Positions 42,701 to 51,346 of a DNA stretch of 64,000 nucleotides are shown one piece after another. The translations under genes and the position numbers were made by a program. Position 1 is the stretch's first letter. Every line of letters starts with the position of its first letter. This DNA comes from Enterocloster lavalensis (lineage in GTDB: Bacteria; Bacillota; Clostridia; Lachnospirales; Lachnospiraceae). The notes beneath the pieces were generated by a model, which saw only the letters and a program-made list of their open reading frames with translations, made no database searches and was not told the DNA's origin. The stretch covers positions 126,965-190,964 of the forward strand of contig NZ_CABJCG010000009.1 in NCBI RefSeq assembly GCF_902364025.1. Reading direction: 5' to 3'.

Positions 42701-42900
42701 AATGTAATGGACCGCTGGCGCAGCCTGCGGGCGATTGCTGAATGTAATGGGCCGCCGGCGCAGCCTGCGGGCGATTGCTGAATGTAATGGGCCGCCGGCG
42801 CAGCCTGCGGGCGATTGCTGAATGTAATGGGCCGCCGGCGCAGCCTGCGGGCGATTGCTGAATGTAATGGACCGCTGGCATAGCTTGCGGGCCATTGTTC
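42701..42900. repeat. Five-copy 40-bp tandem repeat between acpP and fabK
   Basis: Units start at 42701, 42741, 42781, 42821 and 42861. Units 2-4 are identical; unit 1 differs in two bases and unit 5 in several. Each unit contains a GC-rich hairpin CCGCCGGC-GCA-GCCTGCGG, which unit 5 keeps through G-T pairing and a changed loop. A degenerate fragment may follow to about 42928. Open frames run through it on both strands because 40 bp shifts frame each unit; none has a ribosome site. The remainder of the gap (42929-43020) shows nothing beyond the fabK ribosome site. Confidence 0.93.
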
Positions 42901-43020
42901 ATTAAATGCAACGGGCTTAGGCAGTTGCACACGCGCATTGACTTGCCGGAAAGGCGCTGACCGCGGATTTGCCGGTAGGTGCGATGCTGCCGCAGGGAAT
43001 GTAGAACTGGAGGAAACGAT

Positions 43021-43947
43021 ATGAAAACGAGAATTACGGAGATGTTAGGGATTGAATATCCGATTATTCAGGGCGGCATGGCCTGGGTAGCAGAGCATAA
43101 TCTGGCTGCGGCCGTATCCGAGGCGGGCGGCTTCGGACTGATCGGCGGAGCCAACGCGCCGGGCGAGGTGGTGCGCGCCGAGATCCGCAAGGCCAAGGAG
43201 CTGACGGATAAGCCTTTTGGCGTGAACGTGATGCTGCTCAGCCCCCACGCCGATGATGTGGCCAAGGTAGTGGTAGAAGAGGGCATCAAGGTGGTGACTA
43301 CCGGCGCGGGCAATCCGGAGAAGTACATGGATATGTGGAAATCCGCCGGGATCAAGGTGATCCCCGTAGTTGCCAGCGTGGCTCTGGCACGCCGCATGGA
43401 GAAGTACGGAGCCGATGCTCTGGTGGCGGAGGGCACGGAGTCCGGCGGCCACATCGGCGAGCAGACCACCATGACCCTGGTTCCCCAGGTGGTGGACGCC
43501 GTGTCCATCCCCGTGATCGCCGCGGGCGGAATCGGCGACGGCAGAGGAATTGCCGCCGCATTCATGCTGGGCGCGGAGGCGGTGCAGATGGGCACCCGCT
43601 TTGTGGTTGCCAAGGAGTCCATCGTACACGCCAACTACAAGCAGCGGGTGATCAAGGCCAAGGATATCGACTCCGCGGTCACGGGCCGCAGCCACGGCCA
43701 TCCGGTGCGCTGCCTGCGCAACCAGATGACCAGGGAGTACGTCAAGCTGGAGCAGGAGGGTAAGTCCTTTGAGGAGCTGGAATACCTGACTCTGGGTACG
43801 CTGCGCACTGCCGTGATGGAGGGCGATGTGACGAACGGCACCGTCATGGCGGGCCAGATTGCGGGAATGATCAGCAAGGAACAGACCTGCAAGGAAATGA
43901 TTGAGGAAATGATGGCCCAGGCGTCCGAGCTGATGCACTGGTCATAA
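43021..43947 (+). CDS. fabK: Enoyl-ACP reductase II (FMN-dependent)
   Basis: 308 residues, slightly short for FabK. FMN-barrel motifs: YPIIQGGMAWVAEHNLA (start), VVTTGAGNPEKY (near 95), AEGTESGGHIGE (near 142), PVIAAGGIGDGRGIAAAF (near 170) and EAVQMGTRFVVAKES (near 192). It reduces enoyl-ACP in the last step of each elongation cycle. I chose ATG 43021, with GGAGG upstream. FabK rather than FabI means this enzyme is expected to be triclosan-insensitive (family knowledge). A paralogue ends the operon. Confidence 0.94.
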   Translation: MKTRITEMLGIEYPIIQGGMAWVAEHNLAAAVSEAGGFGLIGGANAPGEVVRAEIRKAKELTDKPFGVNVMLLSPHADDVAKVVVEEGIKVVTTGAGNPEKYMDMWKSAGIKVIPVVASVALARRMEKYGADALVAEGTESGGHIGEQTTMTLVPQVVDAVSIPVIAAGGIGDGRGIAAAFMLGAEAVQMGTRFVVAKESIVHANYKQRVIKAKDIDSAVTGRSHGHPVRCLRNQMTREYVKLEQEGKSFEELEYLTLGTLRTAVMEGDVTNGTVMAGQIAGMISKEQTCKEMIEEMMAQASELMHWS

Positions 43948-43994
43948 GCGGACAGATGTCTGAACGGTTACATTCTGACAAAGGAGCAGTGAAT

Positions 43995-44921
43995 ATGAGC
44001 AGGATTGCATTTATTTTTCCCGGACAGGGAGCGCAGAAATGCGGAATGGGCAAAGATTTCTATGAGAATACAGAGATTGGCAGATCGGTGTTCGACCGGG
44101 CCAGCGAGCTTCTGGGATTCTCCATGCCGGAGCTGTGTTTTGAGGAGAACGACCGGCTGGATATCACGGAGTACACCCAGGCGGCCATGGTGACCGCCAG
44201 CATCGCCATGATGGAGGTTTTAAAGGCGCGCGGCGTAAAGCCGGATGTGGCTGCGGGCTTAAGCCTTGGTGAATACTGCGCTCTGGTGGCTGCGGGTGTG
44301 ATGAGCGCGGACGACGCCATTTCCACCGTGCGCCAGAGGGGAATCCTCATGCAGGAAGCCGTTCCGGTTGGGGAGGGCGCAATGGCGGCCATTCTGGCCC
44401 TGGACGCCTCCGCCATCGAGGAGGTCACCGGTTCTATGGAGGACGTGTGGATCGCCAACTACAACTGCCCCGGCCAGATCGTCATTTCCGGCAGAAAGGC
44501 AGCTGTGGAGGAGGCCTGTGAGAAGCTTAAGGCCGCGGGAGCCAAGCGGGCCCTGCTGCTCAACGTCAGCGGGCCGTTCCACTCCGGGATGCTGACCGAG
44601 GCGGGCAGAAAGCTGGGCCAGGTGCTGGAAAACGTGGCGGTGAACGAGCCGCAGATTCCCTACGTGGCCAACGTGAACGCCTCCTATGTGAGAAGCGCAG
44701 GCGAGGTGAAGGGACTGCTGGAGCGGCAGGTATCTTCCTCCGTGCGCTGGCAGCAGAGCGTGGAAGCCATGATCGCGGACGGCGTGGACACTTTCATCGA
44801 GATCGGGCCGGGCAAGACCCTGGCCGGGTTCATGAAAAAGATCAATCGCGGGGTGACAACCCTGAACATAGAGACGCTGGAGGACGTGGACAAGGTAGTA
44901 AACGCCCTTCAGGCGCAGTAA
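43995..44921 (+). CDS. fabD: Malonyl-CoA:ACP transacylase
   Basis: 308 residues. It moves malonyl groups from CoA to ACP. The nucleophile elbow is GLSLGEYCALVAAG (Ser near residue 89) and the partner histidine is in SGPFHSGML (near 198); FPGQGAQ near the start is the oxyanion-loop glutamine motif. ATG 43995 with AAAGGAG upstream is preferred to a frame extension of 13 codons. Lies 47 bp after fabK. Confidence 0.95.
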   Translation: MSRIAFIFPGQGAQKCGMGKDFYENTEIGRSVFDRASELLGFSMPELCFEENDRLDITEYTQAAMVTASIAMMEVLKARGVKPDVAAGLSLGEYCALVAAGVMSADDAISTVRQRGILMQEAVPVGEGAMAAILALDASAIEEVTGSMEDVWIANYNCPGQIVISGRKAAVEEACEKLKAAGAKRALLLNVSGPFHSGMLTEAGRKLGQVLENVAVNEPQIPYVANVNASYVRSAGEVKGLLERQVSSSVRWQQSVEAMIADGVDTFIEIGPGKTLAGFMKKINRGVTTLNIETLEDVDKVVNALQAQ

Positions 44922-44960
44922 ACGAAACATAACGGAACGGACTGGAAAGGGGACGAAGAC

Positions 44961-45701
44961 ATGTTGGAAGGCAAGATTGCATTGGTAACAGGAGCCAGCC
45001 GGGGAATCGGCAGGCAGATCGCGCTGGCCCTGGCAGCGCAGGGAGCCACCGTAGTGGTAAACTACAACGGTTCCGCGGCAAAAGCAGAGGAAGTTGTAAA
45101 CGAGATCACAGCAGCGGGCGGCAAGGCGGAGGCCATTCAGTGCAATGTTGCCGACTTTGACAAGTGCGCCGGACTTATGGCCGGAATCCTCAAACAGTAC
45201 GGCCGTCTGGATATTCTGGTAAACAACGCGGGAATCACCCGCGACAACCTGCTGATGAAGATGTCCGAGGAGGACTTCGACGCAGTGATCCAGACGAATT
45301 TAAAGGGCGTGTTCAACTGCGTGAAGCATGTGTCGCGCCAGATGTTAAAACAGAAATCAGGCCGGATTATCAACATTTCTTCCGTATCCGGCGTGCTGGG
45401 CAACGCGGGCCAGGCCAATTACTGCGCGGCCAAGGCCGGCGTGATCGGACTGACCAAGTCCGCGGCCAGGGAGCTGGCCAGCAGAGGGATCACCGTAAAC
45501 GCGGTGGCGCCCGGCTTTATCAACACCGACATGACCGAGTGCCTGAGCGACGGCGTAAAGTCCGCTGCAGTGGAGCAGATCCCCATGAAGCATTTCGGCG
45601 AGACGGAAGATGTGGCGAATCTTGTCGCGTTCCTGGCTTCCGACGCTGCCCGCTATATCACGGGCCAGGTCATCAGCGTAGACGGCGGAATGGCGATGTA
45701 A
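44961..45701 (+). CDS. fabG: 3-oxoacyl-ACP reductase
   Basis: 246 residues, classical short-chain dehydrogenase. NADPH site [16 protein letters not shown] (about 10-25), NNAG (near 88), catalytic Ser in [10 protein letters not shown] (near 139) and YxxxK in NYCAAKAG (near 152). Reduces 3-oxoacyl-ACP. GGACGAAGAC precedes the ATG. Followed by the second copy of the structured repeat. Confidence 0.95.
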   Translation: MLEGKIALVTGASRGIGRQIALALAAQGATVVVNYNGSAAKAEEVVNEITAAGGKAEAIQCNVADFDKCAGLMAGILKQYGRLDILVNNAGITRDNLLMKMSEEDFDAVIQTNLKGVFNCVKHVSRQMLKQKSGRIINISSVSGVLGNAGQANYCAAKAGVIGLTKSAARELASRGITVNAVAPGFINTDMTECLSDGVKSAAVEQIPMKHFGETEDVANLVAFLASDAARYITGQVISVDGGMAM

Positions 45702-45708
45702 CGTAACC

Positions 45709-45845
45709 GTTCAGAGGGCGGGAAAATCGGTGAAGGAAGCGGCGTCAAGCTCGCTTGTAAGCCGTTTTCTTTATCGATTTTCCCATCGGATGGACATCCG
45801 ATGCTTCTTGACCGCTTTTCAGGTCAAGAAGATAGCTCTCTGAAC
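45709..45845 (-). repeat. Structured dispersed repeat, copy 2
   Basis: Minus-strand copy of the element at 5931-6069, filling most of the fabG-fabF gap. Read on the minus strand it has the terminal stem TTCAGAG / CTCTGAA, stem CTTCTTGACC / GGTCAAGAAG, the identical hairpin CATCGGATG-TC-CATCCGATG, stem GGAAAATCG / CGATTTTCC and an inner CGGC / GCCG stem around CTTACAAGCGAGCTTGAC. Against copy 1, T-A becomes C-G in the GGAAAAT stem and C-G becomes G-C in the terminal stem. Inside the operon it is transcribed as the complement, which can fold equally well. Confidence 0.8.
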
Positions 45846-45892
45846 CACCGCGACCAAACGGATATTTCGGAATTTAGAACAGGAGAGATTGT

Positions 45893-47131
45893 ATGAAAAC
45901 AAGAGTTGTTGTAACCGGCCTGGGCGTCGTCACCCCCATTGGAAACGACGTGGACAGTTTCTGGAACGGAATCAAGAATAAAGAGGTGGGAATCGGCCCC
46001 ATCACCTGCTTTGACACGGCGGACTTTAAGTGCAAACTGGCGGCCGAGGTAAAAGACTTTGACCCCAAGGCCTACATGGATAGCAAGACCGCCCGCCGCA
46101 TGGAGCGCTTCTCCCAGTTTGCGGTGGCGGCGGCCAGCCAGGCCCTTGCCCAGTCCGGCCTCAACATGGAACAGGAAGACCCCTTCCGCGTGGGCGTGAG
46201 CATCGGCTCCGGAATCGGGTCCCTGCAGGAGATCGAGCGCGGATGTAAAAAACTGGAAGAAAAAGGCCCCAGCCGGGTGAACCCCCTGATGGTTCCCATC
46301 ATGATCAGCAACATGGCGGCCGGAAACGTGGCCATCCAGTACGGCATGAAGGGCAAATGCATCAACGTGGTGACCGCATGCGCCACCGGCACCCACTCCA
46401 TCGGCGAGGCCATGCGCTCCATCCAGTACGGCGAGGTGGACGTAATGCTGGCAGGCGGCACGGAAGCGGCTATCACCCCCATCGGCATCGCGGGATTTTC
46501 CGCCCTGACCGCACTTTGCACCAACGAGGACCCCAAGCGGGCCTCCATCCCCTTTGACAAGGACCGCAGCGGCTTCGTGATGGGCGAGGGCGCGGGCGTG
46601 GTGGTTTTAGAGTCCTTAGAGCACGCCAAAGCCAGAGGCGCGAAGATTCTGGCCGAGGTTGTGGGCTACGGCGCAACCTGCGACGCCTACCACATCACCT
46701 CCCCGGCGGAGGACGGCAGCGGCGCTGCCAGAGCCATGCTGGACGCCATCAAGGATGCGGGAATCACCCCGGCTGACATCGACTATGTCAATGCACACGG
46801 AACCAGCACCCACCACAACGACCTGTTCGAGACCAAGGCCATCAAGCTGGCCCTGGGCGACCACGCCTACGACGTGAAGGTCAGCTCCACCAAGTCCATG
46901 ATCGGCCATCTGATCGGCGCTGCCGGCGGCGTGGAGTTCATCACCTGCGTAAAATCCATCGAGGAGGGATACGTACATCCCACCGTAGGTCTGGAGACCC
47001 CGGGCGAGGGCTGCGATCTGGATTACGTGCAGGGCGAGGGCGTAAACATGGAAGTGAACTACGCCATCAGCAACTCTCTTGGCTTTGGCGGCCACAACGC
47101 CAGCCTGCTGGTAAAACGCTTCTGTGAATAA
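45893..47131 (+). CDS. fabF: 3-oxoacyl-ACP synthase II
   Basis: 412 residues, normal KAS II length. Catalytic Cys in VVTACATGTHSIGEA (near 163), His in NAHGTSTHHND (near 303) and His in SMIGHLIGAAGG (near 340). It extends acyl-ACP chains by two carbons. The start has AGGAGAG upstream, after the structured repeat. accB begins 39 bp later. Confidence 0.96.
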   Translation: MKTRVVVTGLGVVTPIGNDVDSFWNGIKNKEVGIGPITCFDTADFKCKLAAEVKDFDPKAYMDSKTARRMERFSQFAVAAASQALAQSGLNMEQEDPFRVGVSIGSGIGSLQEIERGCKKLEEKGPSRVNPLMVPIMISNMAAGNVAIQYGMKGKCINVVTACATGTHSIGEAMRSIQYGEVDVMLAGGTEAAITPIGIAGFSALTALCTNEDPKRASIPFDKDRSGFVMGEGAGVVVLESLEHAKARGAKILAEVVGYGATCDAYHITSPAEDGSGAARAMLDAIKDAGITPADIDYVNAHGTSTHHNDLFETKAIKLALGDHAYDVKVSSTKSMIGHLIGAAGGVEFITCVKSIEEGYVHPTVGLETPGEGCDLDYVQGEGVNMEVNYAISNSLGFGGHNASLLVKRFCE

Positions 47132-47170
47132 TCCGCTGTCTCGCGTAAAGGGAAAGAAAGAGGTCAAACC

Positions 47171-47674
47171 ATGAATATAGATGAGATTATGACACTGGTG
47201 AAGGCTGTATCCGATTACAACCTGACCAGCTTTGAACTGGAAGAGGGAAACGTAAAAATCTCCTTAAAGCGTGAGAAGGAGATGCCCCAGATCGTTACCG
47301 TGGGCGCGCCCGCCATGGATGCGGCCTCGGCGGCTGTGAGCGCCCAGATGATGGGCGCCGCCATGGCGGCCCAGGCGGCTCCGGCGGCCGCTGTCCAGAA
47401 CGGCGCTGCCGAGTCCTCCGCAGAGGCGGGAATCAGCTCCGACAAGGTGGTGACCAGCCCCCTGGTTGGAACCTTCTACACCGCCTCCTCCCCGGACGCC
47501 GAGGTGTTTGTCAAGGAAGGCGACACGGTGAAAAAGGGCCAGGTGCTTGGAATCATCGAGGCCATGAAGCTGATGAACGAGATCGAGAGCGAGTTTGACG
47601 GCGTGGTTGAGGCCGTGCTGGTAAAGAACGAGGAAGTGGTGGAGTACGGACAGCCGCTGTTCCGCATCCGCTAG
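47171..47674 (+). CDS. accB: Biotin carboxyl carrier protein of acetyl-CoA carboxylase
   Basis: 167 residues. An N-terminal helical domain (1-40) is followed by an Ala/Met-rich flexible linker (about 45-90) and the biotinyl domain (95-167) with the biotinylation motif EAMKLMNEIE (Lys about residue 133). It carries carboxyl-biotin between AccC and AccDA. AAAGAAAGAGG precedes the ATG. Confidence 0.95.
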   Translation: MNIDEIMTLVKAVSDYNLTSFELEEGNVKISLKREKEMPQIVTVGAPAMDAASAAVSAQMMGAAMAAQAAPAAAVQNGAAESSAEAGISSDKVVTSPLVGTFYTASSPDAEVFVKEGDTVKKGQVLGIIEAMKLMNEIESEFDGVVEAVLVKNEEVVEYGQPLFRIR

Positions 47675-47716
47675 TGGAGGTCGCGGGGATTTTCCCGCGG
47701 GGAGAGGAGAAAACAC

Positions 47717-48142
47717 ATGTTAATGGGAATCAAAGAGATCGAGGAAATTCTGCCCCACAGACATCCGTTTCTGCTGGTGGACTGCATCGAGGAGCTGGAG
47801 CCGGGCGTGCGCGCCGTCGGCTACAAATGCGTCACCTTTAATGAGCCGCAGTTCCAGGGGCATTTCCCCCACAACCCGGTGATGCCGGGCGTGTTGATCA
47901 TCGAGGCCCTGGCCCAGGTGGGCTCCGTGGCTATGCTCAGCGTGGAGGGCTACAAGGGCAAGACCGGCTACTTCGGCGGCATCAACAACTGCAAGTTCAA
48001 GCAGATGGTGCGCCCCGGCGACAAGCTGCGCCTGGAGTGCGAGATCATCAAGCAGAAGGGCCCGGTTGGCATCGGAAAAGCCACCGCGACCGTGGACGGC
48101 AAGCTTGCGGCCAGCGCGGAGCTGACCTTCATGATTGGCTGA
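47717..48142 (+). CDS. fabZ: 3-hydroxyacyl-ACP dehydratase
   Basis: 141 residues, single hotdog domain. Catalytic His in HRHPFLLVD (near 17) and catalytic Glu in [14 protein letters not shown] (near 64), with the FPHNPVMPG loop between. Removes water from 3-hydroxyacyl-ACP. ATG 47717 follows GGAGAGGAG. Placement between accB and accC is usual for clostridial fab operons. Confidence 0.95.
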   Translation: MLMGIKEIEEILPHRHPFLLVDCIEELEPGVRAVGYKCVTFNEPQFQGHFPHNPVMPGVLIIEALAQVGSVAMLSVEGYKGKTGYFGGINNCKFKQMVRPGDKLRLECEIIKQKGPVGIGKATATVDGKLAASAELTFMIG

Positions 48143-48171
48143 TTGGATAAGGAAAATGAGGTAGAAAGCCG

Positions 48172-49524
48172 ATGTTTAAGAAGATTTTGATTGCAAATAG
48201 AGGAGAAATCGCGGTCCGCATCATCCGTGCCTGCCGTGAGATGGGCATCCAGACCGTGGCCGTTTACTCGGAGGCGGACCGGGACTGCCTGCACACCCTG
48301 CTGGCCGACGAGGCCATCTGTATCGGCCCCGCTCCGTCGGGTCAGAGCTATCTGAACATGGAACGGATTCTGGCGGCCACCGTGGCCTTAAAGGCCGACG
48401 CCATCCATCCGGGCTTTGGCTTTCTGTCGGAAAACGCCAAGTTCGCCAAGCTCTGCGCGGAGTGCAACATCGCCTTCATCGGGCCGTCCGCAGAGATCAT
48501 TAACCGGATGGGGAACAAGTCCGAGGCCCGCCGCACCATGATGGATGCGGGCGTGCCCGTGGTGCCCGGCAGCAAGGAGCCGGTTCACCAGGCCGCGGAG
48601 GCCCTGGAGATGGCCAAATCCATCGGTTTCCCGGTGATGATCAAGGCGTCCTCCGGCGGCGGCGGCAAGGGCATGCGCATCTCCCGGGGCGAGGCGGATT
48701 TCACGGAGAACTTCAACGCGGCCCAGATGGAGTCCGTGAAGGGATTTTCCGACGACACCATGTATATTGAGAAATACATCGAGAAGCCCCGCCACATCGA
48801 GTTCCAGATCATGGCGGATAAGCATGGCAACGTGGTTCATCTGGGCGAGCGGGACTGTTCCATCCAGCGCCGCCACCAGAAGGTGCTGGAGGAGGCTCCC
48901 TGCGACGTCATCACCCAGGACCTGCGGCAGCGCATGGGCGATACGGCGGTCCGGGCGGCCAAGGCCGTGGGCTACGAGAACGCGGGAACCATCGAGTTTT
49001 TGCTGGACAAAAACAAAGATTTCTATTTTATGGAAATGAACACCCGAATCCAGGTAGAGCACCCGGTGACCGAGATGGTGACCGGAATGGACCTGATCAA
49101 AGAGCAGATCCGCGTCGCCGCGGGGGAAAAACTCAGCGTGCGCCAGGAGGATGTGGTCATCAAGGGCCACGCCATCGAGTGCCGGATCAACGCCGAGAAC
49201 CCGTCGAAAAACTTCATGCCCTGCCCGGGCCTGATCACCAACGTCCACGCGCCGGGCGGAAACGGCGTTCGGGTGGATTCTCACATCTACAGCGATTACA
49301 AGGTGCCCGCCAACTACGATTCCATGCTGATGAAGCTGATCGTTTACGACAAGGACCGGGCCTCCGCCATCGCCAAGATGAGAAGCGCCCTGGGCGAGCT
49401 GGTCATCGAGGGCATCGAGACCAACGTGAATTTCCAGTACGAGATACTGGAAAACGAGGCGTTCCAGGAGGGAAACACGGACACTGGATTTATTGAGAAA
49501 TATTTCCCGGATTACGTGCGTTAG
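48172..49524 (+). CDS. accC: Biotin carboxylase subunit of acetyl-CoA carboxylase
   Basis: 450 residues. It has an ATP-grasp fold: N-terminal IANRGEIAVRIIRACRE, glycine-rich KASSGGGGKGMRI (near 158), the HIEFQIMAD and ERDCSIQRRHQKV segments (near 210-240) and the active-site MNTRIQVEHPVTE (near 287). Carboxylates biotin on AccB using ATP and bicarbonate. A long antisense frame lies opposite but has no support. Confidence 0.96.
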   Translation: MFKKILIANRGEIAVRIIRACREMGIQTVAVYSEADRDCLHTLLADEAICIGPAPSGQSYLNMERILAATVALKADAIHPGFGFLSENAKFAKLCAECNIAFIGPSAEIINRMGNKSEARRTMMDAGVPVVPGSKEPVHQAAEALEMAKSIGFPVMIKASSGGGGKGMRISRGEADFTENFNAAQMESVKGFSDDTMYIEKYIEKPRHIEFQIMADKHGNVVHLGERDCSIQRRHQKVLEEAPCDVITQDLRQRMGDTAVRAAKAVGYENAGTIEFLLDKNKDFYFMEMNTRIQVEHPVTEMVTGMDLIKEQIRVAAGEKLSVRQEDVVIKGHAIECRINAENPSKNFMPCPGLITNVHAPGGNGVRVDSHIYSDYKVPANYDSMLMKLIVYDKDRASAIAKMRSALGELVIEGIETNVNFQYEILENEAFQEGNTDTGFIEKYFPDYVR

Positions 49525-49588
49525 GGAGCGGATGGCGGAAACGGATTTCCGGCCGCGCTCCGGGATATAGAAAGGAAGGGGATTGCCA

Positions 49589-51346
49589 ATGCTGCGGAAT
49601 ATGTTCAAAAAGACATATACCAGGATCGATGCAAAATACAAACCGCAGGAGGGGAACGAGGGCGCAGAGCCTAACATTCCGGAGGGCCTGTGGCGCAAAT
49701 GCAACAAGTGCGGACAGCCGATCTATGTGGAGGATGTTGTCAACAATTACTATGTGTGTCCGAAATGCAGCGGGTATTTCCGCGTCCACGCATACCGCCG
49801 CATCGAGATGATCGCGGACGAGGGCTCCTTTGAGGAGTGGAACCAGGATATGCCGGTTTCCAATCCCCTGGAATTCCCGGGGTACGAGAAGAAGCTTCAG
49901 GCGGCCCGGGAGAAGAGCCGGCTAAATGAGGCCGTGGTCACCGGAAAATGCACGGTGGACGGCAGCCCGGCCGTGATCGGCGTCTGCGACGCCCGGTTCA
50001 TCATGAGCAGCATGGGCCATGTGGTGGGCGAGAAGATCACGGACGCGGTGGAGCGGGCCACAAAGGAGCAGCTCCCGGTGGTTCTCTTCGCCTGTTCCGG
50101 CGGCGCCCGGATGCAGGAGGGAATCGTGTCCCTGATGCAGATGGCTAAGACCTCCGCGGCGTTAAAGCGCCATCACGAGGCCGGACAGCTGTTTATCAGC
50201 GTGCTCACCGATCCCACCACCGGCGGCGTGACGGCCAGCTTCGCCATGCTGGGCGACATCATCCTGGCGGAGCCGGGGGCTCTGATCGGCTTTGCCGGTC
50301 CCCGGGTGATCGAGCAGACCATCGGCCAGAAGCTGCCCGAGGGCTTCCAGCGCTCCGAGTTCCTGCTGGACCACGGCTTTGTGGACAAAATTGTGGAGCG
50401 CAGGGATCAGAAGAAGGTGATCGGCCAGATTCTGTTCATGCACCAAAAGCACGCCATGGTTCCCAGGGCTGCAAGACCTGCGCTGGCCGCGGCCCATGCA
50501 CATTCCGGGAAGGATGAGAAGGCCGTTTCTGTGGATAAAAAGGGAAAATCCGGCCAGGACGGTGGAAAAACCGCCTGGGATACGGTGCTTTTGTCCCGGA
50601 AATCAGACCGCCCGGTGGCGACGGACTATATCAATGCGATTTTCGACGAGTTCATCGAGTTCCACGGCGACCGGTATTTTAAGGACGACGGGGCCATCGT
50701 GGGTGGTATCGCCATGTTCCACGGAATGCCGGTGACTGTGATCGGCCAGCAGAAGGGCAAGAACACCAAGGAAAACATCAAGCGCAACTTCGGAATGCCG
50801 TCCCCGGACGGATACCGCAAGGCCCTGCGGCTGATGAAGCAGGCGGAGACCTTCAACCGTCCGGTGGTCTGTTTCGTGGACACCCCCGGCGCGTTCTGCG
50901 GTCTGGAGGCTGAGGAGCGGGGGCAGGGCGAAGCCATTGCCCGCAACCTGTTTGAAATGGCTTCCCTGACGGTGCCCGTGCTCTCTATGGTGATCGGCGA
51001 GGGCGGTAGCGGCGGCGCGCTGGCCATGGCTGTGGCGAATGAGGTGTGGATGCTGGAAAACGCCATCTACTCCATTCTTTCCCCGGAAGGGTTCGCCTCC
51101 ATCCTGTATAAGGACAGCAAGAAAGCGCCGGACGCGGCCAAGGTCATGAAGGTGACGGCCAAAGATTTACAGAACTTGAAGTTGATTGAGCGGATCATTC
51201 CGGAAGAGCAGCCTGCCAGCAAGGAAAACCTGTTCCGGCTGGCGGAGCTTATGGACGTGGCCATGGAGGATTTCTTCAAGACCTATGGGGCCATGAGCGG
51301 AGAGGAGCTGGCAAACCACCGGTACGACCGATTTAGGAGAATGTGA
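49589..51346 (+). CDS. accDA: Fused acetyl-CoA carboxyltransferase beta and alpha subunits
   Basis: 585 residues. The N-terminal half is AccD, with a zinc finger CNKC...CPKC (about 38-61) and ACSGGARMQEG (near 170). The C-terminal half (about 320-585) is AccA, with VIGQQKGKNTKENIKRNFG (near 385), DTPGAFCGLEAEERGQGEA (near 432) and GEGGSGGALAM (near 470). A charged, Lys/Gly-rich linker (about 290-330) joins them. The usual bacterial enzyme has two proteins in an alpha2-beta2 tetramer; here both are one polypeptide. ATG 49589 is seven bases after GGAAGGGG. The stop overlaps the next start (TGATG). Confidence 0.95.
   Translation: MLRNMFKKTYTRIDAKYKPQEGNEGAEPNIPEGLWRKCNKCGQPIYVEDVVNNYYVCPKCSGYFRVHAYRRIEMIADEGSFEEWNQDMPVSNPLEFPGYEKKLQAAREKSRLNEAVVTGKCTVDGSPAVIGVCDARFIMSSMGHVVGEKITDAVERATKEQLPVVLFACSGGARMQEGIVSLMQMAKTSAALKRHHEAGQLFISVLTDPTTGGVTASFAMLGDIILAEPGALIGFAGPRVIEQTIGQKLPEGFQRSEFLLDHGFVDKIVERRDQKKVIGQILFMHQKHAMVPRAARPALAAAHAHSGKDEKAVSVDKKGKSGQDGGKTAWDTVLLSRKSDRPVATDYINAIFDEFIEFHGDRYFKDDGAIVGGIAMFHGMPVTVIGQQKGKNTKENIKRNFGMPSPDGYRKALRLMKQAETFNRPVVCFVDTPGAFCGLEAEERGQGEAIARNLFEMASLTVPVLSMVIGEGGSGGALAMAVANEVWMLENAIYSILSPEGFASILYKDSKKAPDAAKVMKVTAKDLQNLKLIERIIPEEQPASKENLFRLAELMDVAMEDFFKTYGAMSGEELANHRYDRFRRM

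Noticed and set aside
42701..42900. CRISPR array
   Set aside because: The repeat units are contiguous with no unique spacers, and no cas genes are nearby. It is a simple 40-bp tandem repeat.
42615..42938. Small repetitive proteins encoded across the tandem repeat on the minus strand
   Set aside because: The frames arise because repeat units read open in several phases. None has a ribosome binding site or family resemblance, and they overlap acpP.
48388..49707. 439-residue reading frame antisense to accC
   Set aside because: It lies opposite a clear accC gene in a high-GC region where antisense frames stay open by codon bias. It has no recognisable domain.
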